DNA of 64,000 nt from the NCBI GenBank assembly GCA_030692365.1, contig JAUYCC010000053.1:1-64000 (forward strand). The letters are read 5' to 3'. Positions within the stretch are counted from its first letter, which is position 1, and every line of letters begins with the position of its first letter. Both the position numbers and the translations under genes were made by a program. Positions 1 through 7,166 of the stretch are shown piece after piece. Source of the stretch: Pelolinea sp. GTDB taxonomy: Bacteria > Chloroflexota > Anaerolineae > Anaerolineales > Anaerolineaceae. The notes beneath the pieces were generated by a model. That model worked only from the letters and a program-made list of their open reading frames with translations, ran no database searches and was not told the DNA's origin.

Positions 1-64
1 GCTCTTTGGGTTTGTGCTTTACTAACTGATAAAATTGTTTGGGTAAGTGGTATCTCACATGCAT
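1..64 (-). CDS. N-terminus of a gene cut by the window edge, possibly a transposase
   Basis: An open frame begins with ATG at 64-62 on the minus strand and runs off the left edge. The visible peptide begins MHVRYHLPKQFYQLV. A GGAG Shine-Dalgarno sits 6 nt before the ATG, so the start is well supported. The basic start, the position next to a truncated gene (174-434) and the start codon lying in an inverted repeat suggest an insertion sequence. The family cannot be named from 21 residues. An ordinary chromosomal gene is the alternative. Confidence 0.4.
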   Translation of the reverse strand, partial: MHVRYHLPKQFYQLVKHKPKE

Positions 65-114
65 CGGGGTCTCCTTTTGTTTTGGTTGTCAACCCTTAAG
101 GATGACCCCGATGC
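61..114. repeat. Inverted repeat enclosing a start codon
   Basis: GCATCGGGGTC at 61-71 is matched by its exact reverse complement at 104-114, an 11-bp stem with a 32-nt loop. Read on the minus strand, the 3' arm contains the ATG of the gene at 1-64 and lies directly against its GGAG ribosome site. A transcript starting upstream of position 114 could hide its own start codon, a control seen in some transposase mRNAs. The function is inferred from position only. Confidence 0.5.
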
Positions 115-173
115 TCCTTTTTGTCCAGTGCTATCGTCTCATATGTGTCTGAACTAATTCAGCGATACTTACC

Positions 174-434
174 GTGAAAACCGATGAAGAAAAGGGATAT
201 GTGAAAGTCAACTCCATCGAAATAACACCCGAGACGACAGGAGTGGACAATCCGGCTGAGTGGAGCGGAATTTATTTCAAGGATGTACCGGTGATGATTA
301 CAGCAGTTCCCAAACCGGGTTACCAGTTCGCGGGTTGGGAGGGAACTAGCCAGGAGGGGATGGAAATCACTTTGGAATTACAAGATGATCTGAATTTGAC
401 TGCAAACTTTATTTTGGAAGAAAGTAATAATTAG
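174..434 (+). pseudogene. Orphan C-terminal fragment with an InlB B-repeat-like domain
   Basis: The 86 codons from a GTG at 174 encode a beta-rich stretch with the motif PGYQFAGWEG followed by LTANF. This is the signature of the divergent InlB B-repeat that often closes CotH-type or other large surface proteins. There is no signal peptide, no ribosome site and no catalytic domain, so this is best read as the 3' end of a long surface-protein gene whose 5' part was removed. The likely insertion sequence just to the left could be the cause. Confidence 0.6.
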
Positions 435-455
435 AAAAACGCTTCAAAAATATTA

Positions 456-517
456 GTCAGGGCGAGAGGACTGCGCAACGCCCTGATGAGGGTTCGAACC
501 TCCGATCTCTTGCACCC
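456..517. repeat. tRNA-Pro-derived direct repeat, left copy
   Basis: This 62-bp block matches 3109-3170 at 59 of 62 positions. It contains the T-arm and anticodon-side sequence of tRNA-Pro (GGTTCGAACCTCCGATCTCT and neighbouring bases), but with an extra segment inserted near the 3' end of the tRNA sequence, so it is not a working tRNA. With its partner it brackets the AT-rich cassette at 518-3108 and looks like a duplicated attachment site. Confidence 0.7.
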
Positions 518-644
518 TTGGCAAGTAGACTGGTCGCATGACATACAATACCCTTTTTTACTTCAAATCATACTTATTATTTTCCTTTGGTTTCAATTGT
601 TCTAAGCAATGTAAGTTAGTTCTTATTTATATTAAGAATTAATT

Positions 645-1226
645 TCACGAATTTAAAAGATCCATGGCTTTTATGAAATTATTCCTTTTTTCAACATTTT
701 CAGTGCAACGCAATTCACAAATATAGTTATTAAAGTGTGTCTCAACTGATTCAATTAATCTCGCTGTGTCTATTTGAATAAAGCTAATTCTCTTTTGTGT
801 ATTTAATAAAATAGTAATTGGATCATTACTTTCAATTAACCAAATTTTCTCCCTAAATAAACCTGTATGATATAAACCACAGCGAAAACTTTTATACATA
901 ATATTTATTATTTCATTTAATTGGTTAGCTGAATAATTAGTGGATGATATTTTTGGGAAAACAGATAAAAAGCCTTGTCTAAAAAATTGTGGAGATTTCC
1001 TTTCACTATCTTTTCCTCTTAAAATAATCGTAAAACCTTCGAAATACGAAGCTAATAAATAACAAATTGCTACACCTCCGTGTTTATACAATGTAAGTTT
1101 TCTCGCAGGTTCAATAATCCAAAATCGAATCCTATCTTCATATATATCTATATTAGATTCAATTGATACTGGTTTGGTGGTTTTTGTGATGTCATAATTT
1201 GGGCTAATCATCATTAGAGCATTCAT
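645..1226 (-). CDS. Unknown 193-aa protein, divergent from the GHKL ATPase gene
   Basis: I do not recognise a family. The start at 1226 is preferred over an upstream ATG at 1265 because GAAGGGA lies just upstream of it. The protein is AT-rich in codon use, has no signal peptide or clear membrane segment, and contains an aromatic, basic middle part (RFWIIEPARKLTLYKHGG). It sits inside the tRNA-Pro-bracketed cassette, divergently transcribed from the GHKL/zincin gene with an 80-nt gap, so shared regulation is possible. It may be part of the same functional unit; nothing in its sequence says what it does. Confidence 0.6.
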   Translation of the reverse strand: MNALMMISPNYDITKTTKPVSIESNIDIYEDRIRFWIIEPARKLTLYKHGGVAICYLLASYFEGFTIILRGKDSERKSPQFFRQGFLSVFPKISSTNYSANQLNEIINIMYKSFRCGLYHTGLFREKIWLIESNDPITILLNTQKRISFIQIDTARLIESVETHFNNYICELRCTENVEKRNNFIKAMDLLNS

Positions 1227-1306
1227 GAGCTTATTCCCTTCTTTCAAAATTATATATATAATCAATCTGATAATAATTTGAAATCAATATTTTTGGGAGG
1301 TTAATA

Positions 1307-2695
1307 ATGATATTGAAATTATTTGATTTGAATATTGAAGAAGTACTTGAAGATTGGGAATCTGAGCATGCCATAAGAGAAATAATTGCAAATGCCTTGG
1401 ATGAGCAATTATTAACAAATACAAAAGATATTGAGATAAAAAAAGATTCCTCATCAAGGTGGCATATAAGAGATTTTGGTAGGGGGTTACAAATTGAGCA
1501 CTTTACTTTAAATGAAAACCCAGAAAAAATAAACAACAATAAGGGTGTTATTGGGAAATTTGGAGTTGGATTAAAAGATGCGCTTGCAACATTTTATAGA
1601 CGGAGAGTTGGAGTTGAAATTAAATCAAAATATGGAACATTTCATCTAAAAAAAGAAACAAAACAAGGATTTGAAAACATATCAACTTTACACGTGGAAT
1701 ATGATGAAACTCAAAATAATATTGTTGGCACAGAGTTTTTATTATCGAATGTAAGCGAAAATTCTATAAAAATAGCTAAATCTTTTTTTATAAAATTTAA
1801 TAAAGAAATATGGATTGACGACACTGAATATGGTCAAATATTTTTAAGAACAAACCTAGGGGGAAAAGTCTATGTAAATGGCGTGTTTGCAGCTGATGAG
1901 CCTAATTTTATGTTCACATACAACATAACAAATTTAACTGAATCTATTAAAAAGAAATTAAATCGAGAGCGCATTAATGTAGGTAGGACTACTTACTCAG
2001 GTAGAGTCAAAGACATTATTTTGGCATCACAAAACAATATTGTTCAGGAGAATCTTGTAGAACAATGTAAGAATAGATCTAAGGGGATTTTATATGATGA
2101 ATTATCTTGGATTGAAGTAAGCCAAAAAGCTTTAAATTTATTACACCAATCAACTAAGGCAGTTTTTCTAACAGACATTGAAATTCAAGAACATCCTGAA
2201 TTATTAGATTGGGCAAGAAGAGATGGATTTGACATTGTTCCAATTTCACAAATTCAAAAAGAGAAATTAGATAGACAAATGTCGGAGGGTGGACCTGAAA
2301 TAAGAACAGCAGGAATATTTATTAACGAAGTTAATGACAGTTTTCGGTATCGTTTTATAAACCTTTCGGAATTAAATGATGAAGAGAGATATATATTTAA
2401 AAGAGCTGAAGATATTTTAAATTTAATTAACTTGTCGAGATGGGATTTCCCAAAATTATTGATTTCAGAGACAATGAGAATCACTAATGATGATACAGGT
2501 GGCATTTGGGATTCAAATCTTGGAGCAATTGTTATTAAGCGAAGCCAACTATCCTCTATTGAGAATTTTTCAGCCACCTTATTACATGAAACTGGGCATG
2601 AACAATCAGGGGCAACTGATTGTACAAGGTCATTTGAAAGTACTTTAACGAATTACTTAGGCAGAGTTTCAAAAAAGGCAATCAATAATGTTTAA
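1307..2695 (+). CDS. GHKL (HSP90-like) ATPase with a C-terminal HExxH zincin-like motif
   Basis: Residues about 18-130 form a GHKL nucleotide-binding fold: the N-box REIIANALDEQ, the G1 box DFGRGL and the G2 box GKFGVGLKDA. The middle part has no recognisable motif. The last 40 residues contain LLHETGH, with H427, E428 and H431 as a zinc-binding HExxH, and E444 as a possible third ligand. A GHKL ATPase joined to a metallopeptidase-like tail suggests ATP-driven recognition coupled to proteolysis. A GGGAGG ribosome site precedes the ATG. The gene overlaps the next one by 8 nt and lies in a cassette between tRNA-derived repeats, a setting typical of defence or conflict genes; that role is inferred. 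Confidence 0.75.
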   Translation: MILKLFDLNIEEVLEDWESEHAIREIIANALDEQLLTNTKDIEIKKDSSSRWHIRDFGRGLQIEHFTLNENPEKINNNKGVIGKFGVGLKDALATFYRRRVGVEIKSKYGTFHLKKETKQGFENISTLHVEYDETQNNIVGTEFLLSNVSENSIKIAKSFFIKFNKEIWIDDTEYGQIFLRTNLGGKVYVNGVFAADEPNFMFTYNITNLTESIKKKLNRERINVGRTTYSGRVKDIILASQNNIVQENLVEQCKNRSKGILYDELSWIEVSQKALNLLHQSTKAVFLTDIEIQEHPELLDWARRDGFDIVPISQIQKEKLDRQMSEGGPEIRTAGIFINEVNDSFRYRFINLSELNDEERYIFKRAEDILNLINLSRWDFPKLLISETMRITNDDTGGIWDSNLGAIVIKRSQLSSIENFSATLLHETGHEQSGATDCTRSFESTLTNYLGRVSKKAINNV

Positions 2696-3068
2696 TGACA
2701 ATTTTCAAGATGCCATAAGTAAAGCCGGGGATTATTTAGGTCGACATTATTCTACATATGTTGAAGAAGTAAAAGATTTAAAAAGGAAAGGTGATGTAAA
2801 TAAGTTAGAACATTTATTATATAAGTTAGTTGAAGCTACAGAAGCGCAAGATATGGTTTCTAATTATGGTGTAGCCCCCTGGTATTATGAAGAGTTGGCA
2901 AAATATTTTAGAAAGAAAAAAGATTATCAATCTGAAGTTGCGATTTTAACTAGGTATTCAATTCACCAATTAAATAGAAGACCTTGTACTAAAACACCTA
3001 TTCTGCTAAAAAGGCTTGAAAGAGCAAAGGAATTACTGGCAAAAACAATCAAAATAATCAGAAATTGA
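2688..3068 (+). CDS. Small helical (TPR-like) partner of the GHKL/zincin protein
   Basis: This 126-aa protein begins inside the end of the GHKL gene (8-nt overlap), so the two are translationally coupled and probably act together. It is predicted almost wholly helical. The segment APWYYEELAKYFRKKKDYQSEVA resembles one tetratricopeptide-type helix pair, followed by a second basic helix pair near the C-terminus. No catalytic motif or signal peptide is visible. A regulator or adaptor of the upstream ATPase is the natural guess. Confidence 0.65.
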   Translation: MFNDNFQDAISKAGDYLGRHYSTYVEEVKDLKRKGDVNKLEHLLYKLVEATEAQDMVSNYGVAPWYYEELAKYFRKKKDYQSEVAILTRYSIHQLNRRPCTKTPILLKRLERAKELLAKTIKIIRN

Positions 3069-3108
3069 ATACAAACCTTTGATAATTATTTATTGAGGTA
3101 TTTGTTTA

Positions 3109-3170
3109 GTCGGGGCGAGAGGACTGCACAGCGCCCTGATGAGGGTTCGAACCTCCGATCTCTTGCACCC
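3109..3170. repeat. tRNA-Pro-derived direct repeat, right copy
   Basis: Partner of 456-517 (3 differences in 62). It carries the same internal insertion relative to the intact tRNA-Pro at 5124-5199, so the two copies derive from each other and not independently from the tRNA gene. It marks the right edge of the GHKL cassette. Confidence 0.7.
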
Positions 3171-3204
3171 CATTCATTAGCAAGCCTGTCCACGGCGTAT
3201 CTAG

Positions 3205-3310
3205 GCGTCCATAGTTTCCACACAGTCCAAAAATAAGTTAATAAAGCGTCCATAGAGTCTATATTGTCCATAATTTCCACCCCGGTTGCACACGAATTGC
3301 ACACGAAAAA
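3205..3310. repeat. GTCCATA-rich segment, first copy
   Basis: The motif GTCCATA-(G/A)-TTTCCA occurs at 3207-3220 and 3266-3279, with another GTCCATAG at 3248-3255. TTGCACACG then occurs twice (3286-3304). The 32 bp at 3248-3279 recur imperfectly at 4918-4949. Several short direct repeats beside tRNA-derived repeats resemble integrase arm-binding sites of an attachment region; this is inference. Confidence 0.45.
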
Positions 3311-3414
3311 ATATTAATCGGGAAAGGCGACTCAATTTGTCCCGACTAAAAATAGACAAATTTCAAAGCGGAAGATTTGTAAAGTAAATCATGGTATTGA
3401 TGAAGTCAATTAAT

Positions 3415-3615
3415 TCAGGATGCTATTGGTTCTTTGCCAACCTCAATACTGCTTTGAAGAGCATACATCAAAAGCGTAACACCGAATTGCACAAGAAAGC
3501 GCAGGTCGCAGTAATGCCACAGCTCACTCAGGTGCTGGTGCAGCAGTCTGCGCTGGGGTTGGATGATCAAATCCCATTCTTTATTTACAGCAGTTTTTCT
3601 AGATTCTGTCAGCAT
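3415..3615 (-). pseudogene. Degenerate N-terminus of an ABC-2 polysaccharide/teichoic-acid export permease
   Basis: The translation contains WDLIIQPQRRLLHQHLSELW followed by HYCDLRFL. This resembles the cytoplasmic start of Wzm/TagG-type permeases (pattern WDLVIQPQ, LWRYRDLL). The frame ends after 66 residues, before any complete membrane segment, and no Wzt-like ATPase gene follows. I therefore read it as a remnant of a lost surface-polysaccharide export locus; the neighbouring LCP transferase fits such a locus. The identification rests on one short motif. Confidence 0.45.
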
Positions 3616-3644
3616 GAACCAATTTTCACCAATCTTTTAAGGGA

Positions 3645-4583
3645 TTATTGATCAATCTCACCTTTTAAAACCTTTTGTATAAAGGGCACAACCGAGGGTT
3701 CAGGTATGCGAACATTCGCTCCTCCTGTTGTGGTGTAAGGTTTGAACATATCCTGTGGGATATTTATAAACACGATATTTTCATAATCCATTGATTTTCC
3801 AAGACATGCCAGCGAATTTAAATCCTTAATATTAATGTCTGCCAAAATAGTTTTATCCATGACCACCTCTATCCCCAGGCTCACTAACTGAACAGCATTT
3901 AATGTATCTTTTATTTTCTTTAATACTTGCGTCATTACTAGAGTTTGCCTGTCGATGCGGTAATCGTCAGTATCCACTTCTCGTATGCGCACAAACTCCA
4001 TCGCGGTTTTTCCGGTGAGATGGTACTTTCCGGCAATAAAATTGGCATCCACGGGCTTGTCCAGTACAATATCCACCCCACCAATTTTATCGATCACTTT
4101 TTCAAAATTATTAAAATGGATTGCGACATAATGATCAACTTTTACCCCATAGTTAGAATAGATTGTATTGGCGGTAGAAGCAATCCCGCCCCCTTCAACA
4201 TGATAATATTCACCATAACCATAAACCGCATTGATTCTGCCTTCAGTAATCCCGTGATCACTAAAACCTGGAATTGGCACCCAAAAGTCTCTGGGGATCG
4301 ATAAGACGATGATTTTTCGCTCAACGAAATCGACTCTTGCCAATCGAATCGCGTCTGTCTGTTCATTTTCATCTATACCCAAGATAAGCACTATCATCTC
4401 AGCGGGTCCGACACAGGCAGTGGTAACAGGTTCGGCTTCCTTGTTACCTGAGGTAATCCCCTCCTCTGTCGGTAATGATTTACCGAACAATGAACTGATC
4501 CAGACAATAAAAACACCAGAAATCAGTAATCCTAAAATCAATAAAAAAATAATCGATTTCGAAATAAAATTTTTTGTTTTCAT
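3645..4583 (-). CDS. LytR-CpsA-Psr (LCP) family glycopolymer transferase
   Basis: A 312-aa single-pass membrane protein. Residues about 9-31 form the N-terminal membrane anchor, and the LCP domain lies outside. Family features are visible: LILGIDENEQTDAIRLARVD, VLSIPRDFWVPIPG, GRINAVYGYG, the FEKVIDKIGGVDIVLDKPV region and the arginine-rich FVRIREVDTDDYRIDRQ. LCP enzymes move lipid-linked glycopolymers onto peptidoglycan or proteins. GAAGGG lies 5 nt before the ATG. It stands alone between repeat-rich stretches, with a permease remnant downstream, so it may be the survivor of a polysaccharide locus. Confidence 0.88.
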   Translation of the reverse strand: MKTKNFISKSIIFLLILGLLISGVFIVWISSLFGKSLPTEEGITSGNKEAEPVTTACVGPAEMIVLILGIDENEQTDAIRLARVDFVERKIIVLSIPRDFWVPIPGFSDHGITEGRINAVYGYGEYYHVEGGGIASTANTIYSNYGVKVDHYVAIHFNNFEKVIDKIGGVDIVLDKPVDANFIAGKYHLTGKTAMEFVRIREVDTDDYRIDRQTLVMTQVLKKIKDTLNAVQLVSLGIEVVMDKTILADINIKDLNSLACLGKSMDYENIVFINIPQDMFKPYTTTGGANVRIPEPSVVPFIQKVLKGEIDQ

Positions 4584-4917
4584 TATTCCCTTCGAATTTA
4601 TTGCTTAAGTTTGTTTTATACTTATCTTACTATTGAGAAATACAGCTGATTTATACCCGGTAAATACGGTTTATTTAGGAAAAGATAGCAGGGCCAGGAT
4701 TCAAACCTTGGACCTCTGCCCCCTTCGGGGGTACTTCGCGGGTTATGAGTTCGAATCTTATATCACTGACTTTAGAACTCTAGGCTTTCCCTATCAGGTA
4801 TGCCTGTTGATTTATGGTTAAGAAGAACCTCACAAAGTAAAGTTCTAGCAATAATATACCACAAATTAGATATTGAAACTTTAATAACCTACTTATTAAG
4901 AGTCAGTTGCTCTTAGT
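4584..4917. other. Gene-free stretch with degenerate tRNA-like sequence
   Basis: No credible gene was found between the LCP gene and the repeat at 4918. At 4690-4720 the sequence resembles a decayed minus-strand tRNA 3' half (CAGGATTCAAACCTTGG). It runs into a CCCCC-TTCG-GGGG tetraloop hairpin at 4719-4731. At 4742-4765 ATGAGTTCGAATCTTAT is like a T-arm on the plus strand. Neither folds into a whole tRNA. These look like more debris of integration at tRNA genes. Confidence 0.4.
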
Positions 4918-4975
4918 GTCCACTGTGTCTATATAGTCCATAGTTTCCATCTCAATTGCACACGCAACGAAATAA
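4918..4975. repeat. GTCCATA-rich segment, second copy
   Basis: The 32 bp at 4918-4949 align with 3248-3279 without gaps (about 26 of 32 identical), and both are followed by TTGCACACG. This copy precedes the tRNA-Pro fragment at 5041 just as the first copy follows the tRNA-Pro fragment at 3109, consistent with repeated integration or recombination at one attachment site. Confidence 0.45.
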
Positions 4976-5008
4976 TTGATGAAATTAGGTCAAACCACCC
5001 CAATATAA

Positions 5009-5034
5009 AGGGGGCTGCTGGTTAGCAGTCCCCA
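5009..5034 (-). terminator. Hairpin downstream of the tRNA-Pro fragment
   Basis: GGGGCTGCT and AGCAGTCCCC form a strong stem with a GGTT loop. Read on the minus strand it is followed by TTTATATT. It has the right place and polarity to have terminated the tRNA copy now reduced to 5041-5057. Confidence 0.5.
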
Positions 5035-5040
5035 TATATG

Positions 5041-5057
5041 GTCGGGGCGAGAGGATT
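5041..5057 (-). repeat. 17-bp tRNA-Pro 3' end fragment
   Basis: GTCGGGGCGAGAGGATT is identical to 5123-5139, the 3' terminal part of the intact tRNA-Pro gene 82 bp away. Beyond this the match breaks down. A short direct repeat of a tRNA 3' end is the usual footprint of site-specific integration. Confidence 0.6.
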
Positions 5058-5087
5058 TGCGAAGTGCAACTGAGTCAAACCTCAGGA

Positions 5088-5114
5088 ATAAAAAGACACC
5101 AATTGAAGGTGTCT
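5088..5114 (-). terminator. Intrinsic terminator of tRNA-Pro
   Basis: On the minus strand AGACACC, a 7-nt loop and GGTGTCT are followed by a run of T. It starts about 10 nt after the tRNA-Pro 3' end and matches a rho-independent terminator. Confidence 0.7.
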
Positions 5115-5123
5115 ATGGATCAG

Positions 5124-5199
<76 letters not shown>

Positions 5200-5235
5200 A
5201 TAACGGAAAGGATTATACCATCAACCTTTTAAAAA

Positions 5236-5982
5236 TCACTCCGGAACTCTGCCAAACGCGTAAAAAATCGGCACAAATAACACCCGCCTGCCTTGCCGTG
5301 ATGCTTCGAGATCAATTTTGTAATACCTTTCCAACTCTTCGGATGACATTTTCCCCTCAAGGTCCTTTCTGAGCACGGACCACTCCAGATCGAATTCAGC
5401 CTGATCAAAATCCCGATGCCATTCCGCGGAAATAATACCGGATTGAATATTTTGTAATCCGCAATCCGTAAAAAGTCCTTTTAGTTTACACCCGGTGAAA
5501 ACGTCTGCACCCTGATCTTGCAAAGATTGCGATTGAGCCTTACCCAGTTGTATTAATTCCTCGGGAAAATCAATCCTGCCCCCGTAATCCGGCTCTGCCA
5601 GGGCGATGACCCATCCGCCGGGTCTGGTAACCCGCGCCATTTCTTTTAAAACTTTCAGCGGGTCTGCGACCCAGAGCAAAAGAAAATGGCACAGGCTGAT
5701 ATCAAAACTATTCCGGGCAAAAGGTACCTTTAACGCGTCTGCGTTGGTAACAATCTCAGATATAGCCAATCGCAGAGCAGCGTAATCAATATCCAACCCG
5801 ATTGCGTTGGAAAAGCCGTCTTTGATAAGCGATTCAAGGACCGCGCCGCTTCCGCAGCCAACTTCCAGTATTCGCTGAGAAGGGCGGACGCCTATCTTGT
5901 CGAAGATGTATCTGCGAGCAGCAAGGGTCCAGCGGACCTGCTGGGTATAACGTTGATGCCAGAATTCAGGATTGGCTGACAA
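5236..5982 (-). CDS. Class I SAM-dependent methyltransferase of the radical SAM operon
   Basis: The 248-aa protein has a Rossmann methyltransferase core: motif I ILEVGCGSGAVLE near residue 40, acidic motif II GLDIDYAALRLA, and LCHFLLLWVADPLKVLKEMARVTRPGG typical of ubiE/Methyltransf_11 proteins. The start appears to be TTG at 5982, 6 nt after the stop of the upstream gene, with no clear ribosome site, so it is probably read by coupling. As the last gene of the operon it may methylate the product of the radical SAM pathway; that substrate is inferred from context only. Confidence 0.85.
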   Translation of the reverse strand: MSANPEFWHQRYTQQVRWTLAARRYIFDKIGVRPSQRILEVGCGSGAVLESLIKDGFSNAIGLDIDYAALRLAISEIVTNADALKVPFARNSFDISLCHFLLLWVADPLKVLKEMARVTRPGGWVIALAEPDYGGRIDFPEELIQLGKAQSQSLQDQGADVFTGCKLKGLFTDCGLQNIQSGIISAEWHRDFDQAEFDLEWSVLRKDLEGKMSSEELERYYKIDLEASRQGRRVLFVPIFYAFGRVPE

Positions 5983-5988
5983 AACGGA

Positions 5989-7149
5989 TCAGCGCCGCTT
6001 CCAGATCTTTTGCCAGGGGTCTTTCAGGATGTTGCCCAAGACCCGGTTGACACCCTGCGCGGGCAGCACATCGCCGTCCGGTTCAACATAAAGCCAGGTT
6101 TTACCAGCGCCTTCAGGCATGTGGTTGCCCGCTTTACTCTGTTCAAACGCTACCGGGTGGCTGGCGGAATAGGGCACGGGCAGGTCCCACACCAGGCGCA
6201 TTCCCAATGCGGCGGTTTTATGGCTGGCCTCTTCGAGCTGTTTTGAAAGCGATTCATTTTCAGCGCTGAGAGAAAGGCTGGTGACATTTTCTTTGGATAA
6301 TTTTTCGAGGAAAGCATTGAATCCTGCCTGGTTGGTTATGGTTAAGGTGGCGTGAACTGTAACCGCAATATCCGCGGGCATCAGCAGCTTCAGCGCTTTC
6401 CAGAAATCTTTGCTGGCTTCATCCGCCAGGAGCATAATGTGGTCAAGCCCGCTTACCAAAAGCGTATCCAGGTATTTTTTATCGGTCAGTTTCAAACCAT
6501 CAGTCAGAAGGCCGCTCACAATTCCAATTTGCTCTGTTTTACTGATCAATTCTGGCAAGTCATCGCGCAGGGTGGGTTCGCCACCGGTAAATACTACATG
6601 CGGCACCCCCGCGTTCCAGATATTTTCCAAAACCGTCTCCCATTCCTGGGTAGTCAGTTCCCTGTTGACACGCTCGTTAGGGGCAACCGCAGATTCGGTC
6701 CCCGGGGAAACCTTATAGGTCAGCGCGCAGTCAATCCGTAAAGGGGCTGATAGCTTTTTGGAATGCGGCGTAACGCGATCCATATCCAGGTAGGTGACAG
6801 GGTCCAAATCTTCTGAACCAATCAATAAAGTGACTTTTTCAATGAACTCATCCAGATCTTTTTCAGCCTGATTTTTTTCAACGTCATACCGTTCAGCAAC
6901 CAGTTGGACGATTTCCGCTTTCTTTTTCCCTTGGGCCAGATAATAGGCATACTCAGCCGCGGTATGGTTGAGGTGCAGGACAGTGCTGGCGTTAATGACC
7001 AACAGACCTGTGCCATCGGCTTCAACCCGTAAATGCCATTTATATGGCAGCGGAGCGTCAGCGGGTGCCTGGTACTGGTAAATTCCCGCCGGAACTGGGC
7101 GGACTTTCATGAAAAGATTATCAAAAACCTGTTCAATTTTATTAAACAT
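5989..7149 (-). CDS. Radical SAM homologue with PqqD-like domain, cluster cysteines lost
   Basis: Residues about 15-110 form a PqqD-like (peptide-binding) domain. The rest aligns with the neighbouring enzyme at 7167-8543, for example VPHVVFTGGEPTLRDDLPEL. Where the neighbour has CNNRCIHC, this protein reads KVSPGTESAV, so the CxxxCxxC site for the [4Fe-4S] cluster is gone. It ends at DPWQKIWKRR without the SPASM cysteines. The frame is open and preceded by AGGAGG, so it is probably expressed. It is likely a non-catalytic partner or substrate carrier. The second of two adjacent ATGs is preferred for spacing. Confidence 0.85.
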   Translation of the reverse strand: MFNKIEQVFDNLFMKVRPVPAGIYQYQAPADAPLPYKWHLRVEADGTGLLVINASTVLHLNHTAAEYAYYLAQGKKKAEIVQLVAERYDVEKNQAEKDLDEFIEKVTLLIGSEDLDPVTYLDMDRVTPHSKKLSAPLRIDCALTYKVSPGTESAVAPNERVNRELTTQEWETVLENIWNAGVPHVVFTGGEPTLRDDLPELISKTEQIGIVSGLLTDGLKLTDKKYLDTLLVSGLDHIMLLADEASKDFWKALKLLMPADIAVTVHATLTITNQAGFNAFLEKLSKENVTSLSLSAENESLSKQLEEASHKTAALGMRLVWDLPVPYSASHPVAFEQSKAGNHMPEGAGKTWLYVEPDGDVLPAQGVNRVLGNILKDPWQKIWKRR

Positions 7150-7166
7150 CATTCCTCCTGGTCAAA

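Noticed and set aside
3086-3304. 72-codon frame on the minus strand
   Set aside because: It reads through the tRNA-Pro-derived repeat and the GTCCATA block, has no ribosome site, and its residues match what tRNA sequence would encode by chance.
3391-3651. 86-codon plus-strand frame
   Set aside because: The opposite strand here encodes a recognisable permease N-terminal motif; this frame is its antisense shadow.
4633-4821. 62-codon plus-strand frame
   Set aside because: It lies in degenerate tRNA-like sequence and has no family resemblance or ribosome site.
6352-6741. Plus-strand frames opposite the degenerate radical SAM gene
   Set aside because: The minus strand has a full alignable protein with a ribosome site; the plus-strand peptides have no domain character.
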